Below are positions 22,788 through 33,768 of a DNA stretch of 64,000 bases, piece after piece (positions within the stretch are counted from its first letter, which is position 1; each line of letters begins with the position of its first letter). Made by a program: the position numbers and the translations under genes. The notes below the pieces were generated by a model. That model was not told the origin of the DNA, did not search any database, and saw only the letters and a program-made list of their open reading frames with translations. Source of the DNA: Macrophomina tecta (taxonomy: Eukaryota > Ascomycota > Dothideomycetes > Botryosphaeriales > Botryosphaeriaceae); assembly GCA_024180945.1 (NCBI GenBank), contig JAKSGN010000007.1, positions 3,534,001 to 3,598,000 on the forward strand, written 5' to 3'.

Positions 22788-23233
22788 GGCGGCGAGCAAG
22801 TCAATGGAGCGGGCTGCGGGCTGCGACGAAGGCCGGCGGGCTCGGGGAGAGGGCGTGCCTGGAGGGGACACGTCAAGCTTGGGGGGCCGGCTGGGATGTG
22901 GTCTGGTGCTGCGCGGAGTGGTTGAGAGGTGACGATCAGCGCCAAGGCACGGGCGTCATTGCGCAAGCTGGCCGACGCTCGCTGTGCAAAGTCCAACGGC
23001 CCTCCGCTTCCGTGCATCCAAACTCACCACCTCACATCCTCAGCCACGCGACCTCCAGGACAAAGGCGCCCGACCCGCCTCCCCCCGCGCCCGGCTGTCT
23101 GCTTCGCCCCTGCGCTGCGACCGCATCTCTGCGCGTCCGGATCCAGCGCCGACCCGCAACTAACGCCGCGACCTCACAGCTGCCGCCGTCTTCAGCTCCA
23201 GCTCCAGCTCCAGCTCCAGCGTGCTGCATCACC
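22788..23233. promoter_or_regulatory. Divergent promoter, GMH1 / RNA14
   Basis: 446 bp between divergent start codons. The RNA14 side is pyrimidine-rich and ends with a tandem AGCTCC hexamer at 23193-23220, just 13 bp before the ATG. Confidence 0.45.
23193..23220 (+). repeat. AGCTCC hexanucleotide tandem repeat
   Basis: About four and a half copies of a 6-nt unit (AGCTCC) lie immediately upstream of the RNA14 start codon, within its probable 5' UTR. The tract is CT-rich on the sense strand, as fungal leaders often are, but its regularity makes it a likely site of length variation. Confidence 0.7.
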
Positions 23234-26200
23234 ATGGCGGACATGACCCCCGAGATGGCCTTCCTGCAGTCGCTGCAGTCCGACGCCGCCGCTGCTTTTA
23301 GCAATGGCAGTGACCAGCAGCCGCCGCACGACGAACCCCAGCAGAATGACCCGCAGCAGACCGCCTCCGCCGAGGACGACGACGAGGACTACGATCCTTC
23401 TGCCTTGATGCCCGACACGTCGGCTTATGACCCCAGCGCCCCGCCCATGCCCCAACAGACCGACCAGTCGACGCCGACGCCGTCGCAGCCCGCTTCGCAG
23501 GCGCCCTCGCGCACCGCGTCGGCAGTGCCTGATCAGAAGACCCAGGCCAAGCCGCCTCGCACAATGGGTGGGTTCGTCGTTGATGACGAGGACGATGAGG
23601 ACGAGTCCCCCGTCGCAAAAGCAGCTGGTACTCAGGGAGTGAAGGTTTCTGCACCGGGTTCTACGCATACGCCAGAGCGTTCTGTTTCTCAGACTCCAGT
23701 CAATGCACTTCCTTCATCATCAAATGTACCAATACATAAAGCTGCACAAGATCAGGGTGTTTCTGGTGTTTCCAATGGCGCTCAAAGCGCACTTCCTGCT
23801 GATTCCGCTGCGTCTGTCAACCCTTCGTCCCAGACCCACGCGACTGCACAGCCGCCCTCGTCAAAGGCGCGTCTGCCGCAGGACCGTATTGGCATTCTTG
23901 AAGACAGGATCCAGGAGGACCCCCGAGGCGATATGGACGCCTGGCTGAGCTTAATCGGCGAGTACCGCCGGCGCGACAAGCTCGAAGAGGCCCGTGCCGT
24001 CTACAACCGCTTCTTCAAAGTCTTTCCCCATGCGGTAAGCAGTCTCCATCCTCTGAAAATGGATATGAATTGATTTTCTGTGCAGGCCGAGCAGTGGGTG
24101 GCATTCGCAAATATGGAGTTGCAGGCTAACAACTTCTACGGCGTCGAGCGCATCTTTGAGCAATCGCTTCTCCAGGTGCCTCATGTTGAGCTGTGGTCCA
24201 CCTACCTAACTTACATTCGGAGACGCAACAACCTGACAACAGATGCGACGGGCAATGCGCGTCAGACGGTTTCCATGGCCTATGACTTTGTCCTTCAGAA
24301 TGTCGGCATGGACAAGGATGCTGGCCAGCTTTGGCAAGACTACATCGAGTTCATCGAGTCCGGTCCTGGCAATGTCGGCGGAAGCACCTGGCAGGATCAA
24401 CAGAAGATGGACCTGCTTCGCAAGGCCTATCAGAAGGCCATTTGCGTCCCAACTGATGCTGTGACCGCACTCTGGAAGCAGTACGATCGTTTCGAGATGG
24501 GTCTGAACAAGGTCACTGTAAGTGATTCGAAAAGAACAAGCATTGTTATACCAACCTAACATACTTCTGCAGGGCCGCAAATTTCTCCAGGAAAAGTCTC
24601 CTGCCTACATGACTGCCCGTAGCTCAATTGTTGCGTTGGAGAACATTACCAGGGAATTGAACAGAACCACTCTCCCAAAGCTGCCCCCTGCTCTTGGATT
24701 TGATGGTGATCTTGAGTATATGAAGCAAGTCGACATCTGGAAGAAGTGGATCGCGTGGGAAAAGGAAGACCCGCTTGTGCTGAAGGAGGAAGACCCCGCT
24801 GCATTTAAAGCTCGTGTGATCTTCGTTTACAAGCAAGCGCTGATGGCTCTCCGCTTCTGGCCTGAGATGTGGTACGATGCAGCTGAGTTCGCCTTCCAGA
24901 ATGACATGGAAGCCGAGGGGAATGATTTCCTTATCAAGGGCTGCGAGGCAACCCCTGAGAGCTGCCTCCTGGCCTTCAAGCGCGCTGACCGGCTGGAAAT
25001 AACCTCTGCAAATGAGGAGGGTGAAGACAGCATTGTTCGTCGTGGCGAGATAGTTCGCGAACCTTACCAGAAGGCGCTGGATGCACTTTATGGCTTGATC
25101 AACAAGACGAAGGCTCGCGAAACCGACATGGTCAACCGCATTAAGGAAGCTTTTGCCCAGCAATCCGACAACAATGAGGAGGAGCAAGATGATGAGGATG
25201 ACGAGGACCAGGGCGGCAATAACGCATCAAAGGCCAAAGAAGTAGCCTTGAATGCCCAGATTGAAGCGATACAGAAGGGCAATGCTGCACAGATCAAGCT
25301 CCTCTCCAGGACAGTTTCTTTCGTATGGATCGCGCTTATCAGGGCGATGCGCCGGATACAGGGTAAGGGAAAGCCTGGTGAGAAGATTGGAGGCTTCCGT
25401 CAGGTCTTCGCGGACGCCCGCAAAGCTGGTCGCATCACAAGTGATGTATACGTCGCCAGCGCGCTCATCGAACATCACTGCTACAACGATCCCGCTGCAA
25501 CCAAAATTCTTGAGCGGGGCATGAAACTGTTTCCTGAGGATGAGGAGTTCGCTCTTGAGTACCTTAAGCATCTCATTGCGAAGAACGACATCACCAATGC
25601 CAGGGCAGTCTTCAAGACCACCGTCAGCAGGTTAGCGCAAAAGCCTGAGACGCTTTCGAGGGCTAAACCTATATATGCCTTTTTCCACGAGTATGAGTCG
25701 CATTATGGTGAGCTCAGCCAGATTCAAGAGCTCGAGAAACGTATGGCGGAGCTTTTCCCCGAGGACCCTCAACTCTCTCATTTCTCCAAGCGCTACTCCA
25801 AGCCTACCTTCGACCCGACAGCCATCCGCCCCATCATCTCACCTTTGGCCCAAGCAAGGCCCAAGCCCCCGCCAGGCATGGAACAACCGGCGCAGGTCTC
25901 TCAGTCAATGGCTCCGGCACCTCAACAACAACAACAACCTCCAGTTTCCTCCGTTCCACCTTCCATAGTCGACTCACCTCGCCCTCCTCCTGTACAAGCT
26001 CGCGATTCACCCAAGCGCCCGTACGTGCCTGATGACTCAGACAACGACACAGCCGTGCAACCACGCAAGATCCCCCGCGGAGAGTCGCCACTGAAGGGCG
26101 CCGCTGGTCGCCGTCTTGCCGCGCAACAGGGCCGCAACCTCGGTCGCGATGGAGCGAACAGCACGCAGATGGGTGGTCCGGCTGCTCAGCCCGCACCACT

Positions 26201-26420
26201 CCCTCGTGACATCACCTTCCTTCTCGGCATCATTCCAGGTGCTCACACCTACAACTCTGCTCGGTTTATCCCTGAAAGAGTTGTCGATGTGTTGCGACAC
26301 GTTCAACTGCCGCAGACATGGCCGCCTCAGCATAGGATCGACCCGCTGCGGCATATTCCGAGTGCTGGACAGCTTATGGGCCAGCTGCCGATGAATGGAC
26401 CGGGCCCCTACTACCGGTAG
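23234..26420 (+). CDS. RNA14: mRNA 3'-end processing factor RNA14 (CstF-77)
   Basis: Subunit of cleavage factor IA, homologous to CstF-77, needed for mRNA cleavage and polyadenylation in the nucleus. It has 1026 residues from exons 23234-24034, 24086-24517 and 24573-26420. The first ~215 residues are disordered and rich in Gln, Pro and acidic stretches. HAT (half-TPR) repeats begin at DAWLSLIGEYRRRDKLEEAR and continue with EQWVAFANMELQANNFYGVE, then LWQDYIEFIES and later copies to about residue 780. Between repeats lies an acidic insert (NNEEEQDDEDDEDQGG). The C-terminal ~200 residues are Pro/Gln-rich and contain a KRPYVPDDSD motif near the RNA15-binding tail. The ATG at 23234 is the first in frame after the CT-rich leader. 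Confidence 0.95.
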
Positions 26421-28933
26421 TTCTTGGGCGCTGTCATTTCTCATTACTATGTACGGATCTGACTACGGACGGGTCTGGCTATGAACTACGAGAGCTGTGT
26501 GTTCGGTAAGCGCCCGGAAACATGCTGGCCGACGATGGTTTTTTTGCGTCACTTGGGTCTGATTACACCGCTGCGCAACGGCACATAGGCGCTCGGGGTG
26601 GCGGTCAACTTTGATGGTCCCGCGGGGCGCTCAGAACCATCGATTTGCGTTCCGCGCATATCATTGCTTTTTAATTTCACTCTAGCCGTTCTTATCTTTC
26701 CACTATTCCACAGCGACGGATACCGTGGGGCGGTCGTTCGGTTTGGAAAGCAGATCCCTTCTTGTTCTCATTTTTACCGGAGCAGAGTAATGGTGAGGAA
26801 AAACATTGAAGAGAACCAAACAGGCTTGTTACCCTCCTCCACCGCAGCATGATGGCGTTTCTCTTCGATTCTCTTCTCGGGTTATTTCTTCTTGCTTGCT
26901 TGCGGAATGGCGAGGCATGCGTGATTCTCTTATGCGTTCTCATGCTTGATATCTGCGTTCTAGGGGCTTTTCACGTGGCGGAGACGAGTTATGTACAATA
27001 AGTAAAAAGATTAAATACACGGTTCTGGATGGGGAAACTTGAGCTTCTTTTATGCATTCTGGCTGTTGATGGATGGATGTGCTTTGTGCGAATGAGAGAG
27101 GGGTAAGTGCCTGCACTGGCGAAAGCCCCAGATGAGGTGCTTATCCTTCCTGCTACGGCGTCAAAGTGATGTTCTTGCATGCATAAAATATATCCTTCAA
27201 TGGATGTGTCCATTTGGGATGTGCGGCTCACCGTCTAACAAACAGTAACGTAGGATTTGGTCCGATTCCTAAGATGTGCGGCTCCAGCCTACGGCCGCGT
27301 GGCCTCACATGGAATCGTGATGATGTGCTTCAAGTCCCTCGCTGCGCGTAGTAAGCCACTTTCACTCACATCATGTGTCCGACCCTGGAGGACAGGAGCT
27401 GGGATTGCTAGCATCAAAGGCCAAGTTCGGGCCATCTGCGCCTGGGCGCCATCACTTGAACGGACCAGCGGGCTTTGCACCGCGTCGAGCAGCCCTGGTT
27501 CGCGGTATAAGGGCTGTTGGCATCGTAAGGCTGAGTGTGGAGCGCAGGACGGGTGTGGGGATACTGCACGTCAAAGCTCGCTGTCAAACGCAATCTTCAT
27601 CTCCTCCTCCATCAGTCGAACTGTTCTGCCACAGCCGCCTGTCGCCGCTCATTCGATTCCCCCGCCGTTGAACGCCTCGCGCTTGGGAGCTTGCAATGGT
27701 CTGGGCGCCGCGGCCGCCGTTGAGGGCGCGCAGAGCGGCCGTCCGCTCAAGCAATGTCACGGTGGAAAGAGCATGCAGTGCGGGCGTTGCGGACGCAGCC
27801 AGGAGCACTGAACCACACAGGCGCTTATAGTCCACTCTAGTGCAATCTTGATGAATTGAATGAGGCTAATGATGGCAAAGGCAAGCGTGAATGGCCTCGA
27901 TTGACTGCTGTTACTGCCGATGATGTGTCGCCGCCGAGAGCCGAGAGAACTCATCAGCGGCCACTCGCTGGGAGCGAAAGAGGAGTCTAGCATGTCAGGT
28001 TCTCGAATTGTAGTACCTCCTGCTCAAAGGCCAGAGCAACGTCGGCTCTCTGAAGCATTTGACAATCAAGTGCCCGGCGGGCTCGGTGGCAGCATCACGG
28101 CGGCCGCGCCTACCTTCTGGGCCCTTCTTACACCCACGACACCAGCACTAGCCTCATCCGTCAGCCTGCAGCTTCCTCACCCCGTGCCTTCCTCACCCAG
28201 TGACCAGCTGGACCCTGCACGAACGCCTGCCTCTGCCCTACTTAAACCCCCCGTCCTTTCGACAGACCGTCCCTCCTCCACCATCCACTACCCTAAGCTC
28301 GTCCTCGCTCCCGGAACCATTCCTTGAGCAAGGCCCCCCATCAGCATCACCGGTCAAGTCAAGCGAGGTATGTTTCCTTTCCTGGGGCGCCTTGCCGCCC
28401 TTGGCTGTTTGCAAAAGAGCACCCCCAAACATGCCATCCTCACCGCGCGCCACTCGCACTTCGCCGTCCGCAACCATGGCCTTGGCTCAGTTGCTCACGC
28501 TGCTTGGGTCGGGGCACTGGTGCTGGACCGCGTTCTGTGTCTATGGCGCGCCTTCCTTCTGCATCGTTTTCTGCGTATGCTGCTCGCCAGTCTCGCCTTC
28601 ACTTGCTCTCTCCACCTTCCACACCTTTCACCAACCATCTTCACTCATCACGTCAACCTTCGCATTCAGTTTGTTTAACACAACCTGACCTTCTCCACCA
28701 TTACAGAGCCTTCCGCCCGCCGCAAAAGCTATTTTGGCAACCAGGTCACACCCGCCCGCTCCGATAGCTCACTCAGCTTGACAACTGCGCAAGCGCCCCG
28801 CTCAACTCTTCAACCCGAGCTCAAGTGTAGGTCTTTGACTTGTCCTTAGCCATCCATACCCTTCCTCGAGCCGGCATATGGCACCATATCATCGAAACAC
28901 GATGCTCACCACCATCTGCAGAACATCTTCACC
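26421..28933. other. 2.5-kb region upstream of Argonaute
   Basis: No gene I can support. The right half (28100-28930) is pyrimidine-rich and contains GT..AG-like signals, so part may be a spliced 5' UTR or a long promoter for the Argonaute gene. Open frames of up to 184 codons (for example 27257-27811) have no recognisable domain and unusual composition. Confidence 0.4.
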
Positions 28934-31900
28934 ATGGCTGGTGCTGGCAAGCGTCGTGCCAAGCTCGAGGCGAACGCCTCCTCCTCTGGCGAGCCCTCCT
29001 CGTCTGAGCGCAAGCATGAGCAGCAGAAGTCGTCGCCTCAGTCCCAGTCTCAGTCGCCCGGTGTGCAGCGCTCCAGCCCCGGCCACTCGTCCGCTCCCCG
29101 CTCTTCTCCTGCCTCGGTCCCGCGCTGGGACGGCAATGCTGACCCCCAGCATCCCTCTGCTACCTTCGAGGTTACCAGCCGCAATGTCAACGATTCTCTT
29201 GGTATGGCTGCCTGGTATGCCGTTCGTGGTGTAAGTCAATCTTCCCTGCGCCTGTCCAACCCCACTGTTCCGTGCCCATGCCGCACCCCTCTGTCACTTG
29301 CGAGGATGCATGCATCCTATGCACAGCCAAAGCGCTTCCATCCATTGCCAGCTACATGCATGGGGCTTCAATGCCTGCATGCTCCTCTCATCCCCAGCAG
29401 CACGGTGCCAACATGGCGGCGTGGTACCAACGACAGCGGTGCTCGCGTCTGACTTACATGTTTCCGCTGGGAGGAGCAAACATCAGAGCCGTCATGGCTG
29501 GCTGTTTGCTCCTCTTGCTCCTCATCTGCCGCCGTACCGTCCTTTGAACTTGAAGCATCATCGCGAATTTCCTACCCTTCACCATGGCGTCGTCGCTCAA
29601 GTATGCGGATATCAAGACTAATGATGGAAACAAGATGCCCATTCCCGATTCCCTCCCCAAGCGCTCGTCCAAGCTCAACATGCAGGGCAAGGAAATCGCT
29701 GTCAAGCTTAACGCTTTCCAGGTCGCCACTGTGCCTGATCAGCCCGTATACCAGTACGATGTAAGTACAATGCCTTGATTCCGCCTCCGTTTTCGTCGAG
29801 CCACGGCTGACATTGCCATCACAGGTTATCGTCGGCACTGGCACCGAGAAGCGGGGCCTTATCATGAGCGTCTGGGACTCCAATGCCGTCAAGGCCAAGA
29901 TTGGCAAGGGCTGGCTCTTCGACGGCAACAAGATCGCCTGGTGCCTGAAAAAGATGTCCGACTGCAGCATTGAGGTTGACCTTGATGTTGAGCGTGGCCG
30001 TCAGGTCCGTCCCGATCGCAAGGGCAAGAATAAGCACCGCTTCAATATCCGCTGCACTAAGAAGCTCCGCTTCGACCTTCTTGCTGGCTACCTTGGGGGT
30101 AAGGCTGACTATGGCAACGAGATTACCGAGTAAGCTCCGTAAATCCGCTCTTACGTGCCATACTGACCATGGCCTGCAGGACTATCATCTTCATGGATCA
30201 TCTCATGCGTGAGACTCCTTCAGGCAAGTTTACAAAGATCAAAAAGAGTTTTTTTGCTCGAGGTCAGACTCGTGTTCCGCTCTCCGGTTCGGTCGAGGCC
30301 TTCAAAGGTGTCTTCTCGTCCATGCGAGTCGCGGTTAGCCCTACCAACAAGGATGCTTGCTTGACTGTCAACGTCGATGTCGCCAACGGTACCTTCTTTC
30401 AAGAGGGCATGCTCAAAGATGCTTGCATGCAGATTCTCAACTTTCCCAATCCTCAGGTATTCATCGGTCAGTTCCAGCAGGCTGTCAAGGGCAACTGGGA
30501 CAAGTCGATGATGAAGACAAACTTCAAGCGTCTGAGCAAGATTTCGGTCTACGTCAACCACCGCGGCCTTGATAATGAGACTGGTCAACTTCCAACTTAC
30601 ATGATTGACAAGATCATCCCGCGTACACCTCACGACCATAAGATCGAGATCAGGGATGGCGACAAGCGTGAATGGCTGACGGTTGCCGACTACTTCCGCC
30701 GCAAGTATCATATCACCCTCACGGCTGGCCTACCTCTTGTCAAGATGACAAAGAAGGATGTTTTTCTACCTATGGACGTTTGCAAGATCAAGCAGAACCA
30801 GAGGTATCCATTCAAGCTGAACGAAAAGCAGACTGTGAGTAACTTTTCTACCATTTCGTTCCGAGCCTCCCACTAACCAACATTCAGAGCAACATGATCA
30901 AGTTTGCGGTTACCCCTCCTCAGGAGCGCTGGGCGAGCGTTGAACACGGCTTGAAGATGCTTGACTGGCCGAACGACCCTGCTCTTGCCCATTTTGGCCT
31001 CAAGATCGACACCCGCCCGGTTGTTACTAAGGGTCGTCAACTGCAGCCTCCCCAGGTCACCTTCGCCGGCACCAACCACGTCCAGCCCGCTGAGTCCGGA
31101 AAGGGCCGCTGGATGCTTCTCGGCAAGAAGTTCTTGGCCAAGAACACCGTCCCTCTCAAGTCCTGGGGTGTCTGTGTTGTTCAGGGCCGTGGTTCGTGTG
31201 ATCCCGAAACTGCGAGGCGCTTCTTCGCCCGTTTCGTCGAGATTTACAGGAAGCACGGTGGTGACGTCGCTTCGACTCAGTTCAGCCTCATCCCTGGAAA
31301 CCTCCAGCAAGGCGCCGAAATGGTCATGAACGCGTGGAACTCAACCGGCAACATGAACAATCACAAGCCACAGCTTCTCTTCTTCGTCGTCCCCGATCGT
31401 AACTCTGAGACCTACAACAGGATCAAAAAGGCCTGCGAGTGCCGCCTCGGTGTTGTCACCCAGTTTCTTCAATCGGCTCATGTCATGAAGAACCAGGACC
31501 AGTATCACAGCAATGTGTGCATGAAGGTCAACGCTAAACTCGGCGGCTTCACCTCCAGGGCTGTTGGTGCCCTTCAGAAGATCGCTCCGAACAACGCCAA
31601 GATTCTCACCATGTGCATTGGTGCCGACGTTTCCCATCCTCCCCCCGGTGCTCTCAAGGACGGTTCGACCGGCTCGTTTGCCGCCATCACCATGTCGTTG
31701 AACGAGACGCTCACCCGTTACGCTGCTCAATGCGATACCAACGGTTTCCGTGTTGAGATGATCTCTACTCCCAACATCGATAACCTCCTTGGTCGCCTGG
31801 TTACTCACTGGGTCAACAGCGTTGGTCGCGGGCAGCTTCCGCAGCGTGTCTTGTACTTCCGCGACGGCGTTTCCGAGCCGCAGTACCACCACGTTCTTTC

Positions 31901-32453
31901 CCAGGAGGTCCGTGACATCAAGCTGTTGTTCAAGCGCTTCAACCCCAAGTACCAGACCAAGTTCGTTGTTGTCATAGCCTCTAAGCGCCACCACGTTCGC
32001 TTCTTCCCTGAGGGCCGCAACGGCGACCGCAACGGCAACCCCAATCCTGGTACCCTTGTCGAGACTGGAGTAACTCACCCTCGCCAGTTTGACTTCTACC
32101 TCAACTCCCACTCTGCCATCAAGGGCACCGCTCGTCCTGTTCACTACACTGTTATCTTGAACGAGCCCAACATGGCGTCGGACGAGCTTCAGCAGATGAT
32201 CTTCGAGCACTCCTTTCAGTACATCCGCTCGACGACTCCGGTCAGCCTCTTCCCTGCGGTGTACTACGCTCACTTGGCATCTCAGCGCGCCCGTGGCCAT
32301 GCCGCCGAGGGCAACCCCTCCTCTGGGAAAAAGCAGACCACAGAGCCGAAGGACACTGCGACTTCGACCTCTGAGAAAACTCCTACCGAGGTTGCTCCCA
32401 TAACCCCCATGAACAACGCCTCGGGTATTGACTTCTCCATGTGGTACATCTGA
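28934..32453 (+). CDS. Argonaute protein, QDE-2-like (slicer-competent)
   Basis: Argonaute of about 993 residues, the guide-RNA effector of RNA silencing. Exons are 28934-29230, 29602-29760, 29825-30129, 30180-30834 and 30888-32453. Exon 1 encodes a Ser/Gln-rich tail. Its join to exon 2 (370-nt intron) is my weakest junction: an ATG at 29584 could be an alternative start. In order come the N domain, the linker, PAZ (VADYFRRKYHITLTAGLPLV, LPMDVCKIKQNQRY), MID (PQLLFFVVPDRNSETYNRIK) and PIWI. All four catalytic residues are present: Asp in CIGADVSHP (~719), Glu in FRVEMI (~762), Asp in FRDGVSE (~798) and His in YYAHLA (~934). The chain ends in MWYI, close to the usual hydrophobic Argonaute terminus. 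Orthology to QDE-2 is likely. Confidence 0.92.
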
Positions 32454-33663
32454 ATGCCGTTTCTGCCCTTGGGTAGCTTTTCCGGTTTCAGTCCGCACCG
32501 GTTTGAGTTTGATGGATGGCGGTGGAGGTCTTCAAGGTGGCGAGCTTTTCAAAAGTTCAATGGTGATAGCTTCATTGCAGCTGGCATTTGGTAGGTAACT
32601 TTCATTGCTAGCTAGTCGACTTGAAATGTGAGATGGCATATTTCTCGCTATGAAGATTGTCCTTGGTTTTGTGACGCTATTGGTAATCTTCCCGCCCGTC
32701 GCTCTAGCCAAGCAAAAGTGACTTTAGCGCTGCGGTGCTTCGTAGGTTCATGACCATTGCATACCACTGACCCTCCAAAAATCGAGGCGGCTTTGAAATA
32801 GTGCTTGAATTGCAACCTGTATCGCATCTGCACTACCCAAAGGATCAGCCAACAGTGCTAAGGTAAGCAGGGATTCTATCGTGCAAAGTAACCTCCTCCA
32901 CACCAATCTTAGACGCAAACTGTGCCCGCTGACTTTTTCCTGAAGACCTAGCATCCCCGGCACTGGTCTTCCATCGCTGGCCCATAATCCAAAGCGCGAG
33001 CGCCTCAAAAGCGATTCGCGCGTCCCTCCTACCCTTTTGACTCGTCCTTTCAGTGCCATACGCGATCTGCCGCCGCCATAACGGTGTCGCGGCCGACCTG
33101 CAAGCCAATACTCTCTGCCCGACGATGCTTATTAAGGAAGAATGTAGGATATATAAGGAAAGCGAGAGGGAAGGGGAGCGGAATGGACTAACGGCCATTT
33201 TGCGCAGCGTGGCGAGGTTTGCCTGTAGTTTTCGTTCATTTTCATTTTTCATTGGAGGGTAACTGGGGGCTGCCGGTTGGCCAGGCACAAACCGTACGTA
33301 TATATGTATAAACATCAGAGTAGCGAGCTGTGAAAGAAAGAGAGAGAAAGAGAGAAGAGGGCGGATGCGGATGCTGATGATAATTGGGGAGGATAAAGAC
33401 GTGGATGAGTTGGTCGTCTATGGGCGGGTGGAAGCTGCCTTTTTTGGTGTTGGCCGTGTCTGTCGCTGGCTTTCATTCTTTTCCCTTTTTCCTCCCCCCC
33501 CCCCTTTTTTTTCTTTCTGTTTTAACTGGAGGCGCTCTTTTGCTGCGGGCTGCGGGCGTCGGTGCTTTTGTACAGGGCAACTAGGGAAAATCGAATAGAC
33601 ATGCAGAACAAGCAGTGCATGGGTGCGCAACGAAAGAGATGCGGAGGGAAATACAGGCGAGTG

Positions 33664-33768
33664 AGAAGAAGAAGAAGAAGAAGAAGAGAAGAAGAAGGAG
33701 GAGAAGAAGAAGCAGAAGAAGAAGAAGAGGAGGAGGAGGAGGAAGAGGAGGAGGAGGAGGAGGAGGCA
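33664..33768 (+). repeat. GAA/GAG purine microsatellite
   Basis: About 105 bp of purine-only triplets, first mainly GAA and then GAG, with a single interruption by C. It creates false acidic frames on the plus strand and Ser/Pro/Leu frames on the minus strand. Homopurine mirror tracts of this kind can form triplex DNA. Confidence 0.85.

Noticed and set aside
27257..27811. 184-codon plus-strand frame between RNA14 and Argonaute
   Set aside because: No recognisable motif, irregular composition, and no ATG context or exon partners.
31341..32498. 385-codon minus-strand frame opposite Argonaute
   Set aside because: Shadow of the PIWI coding sequence; the plus strand encodes the clear domain.
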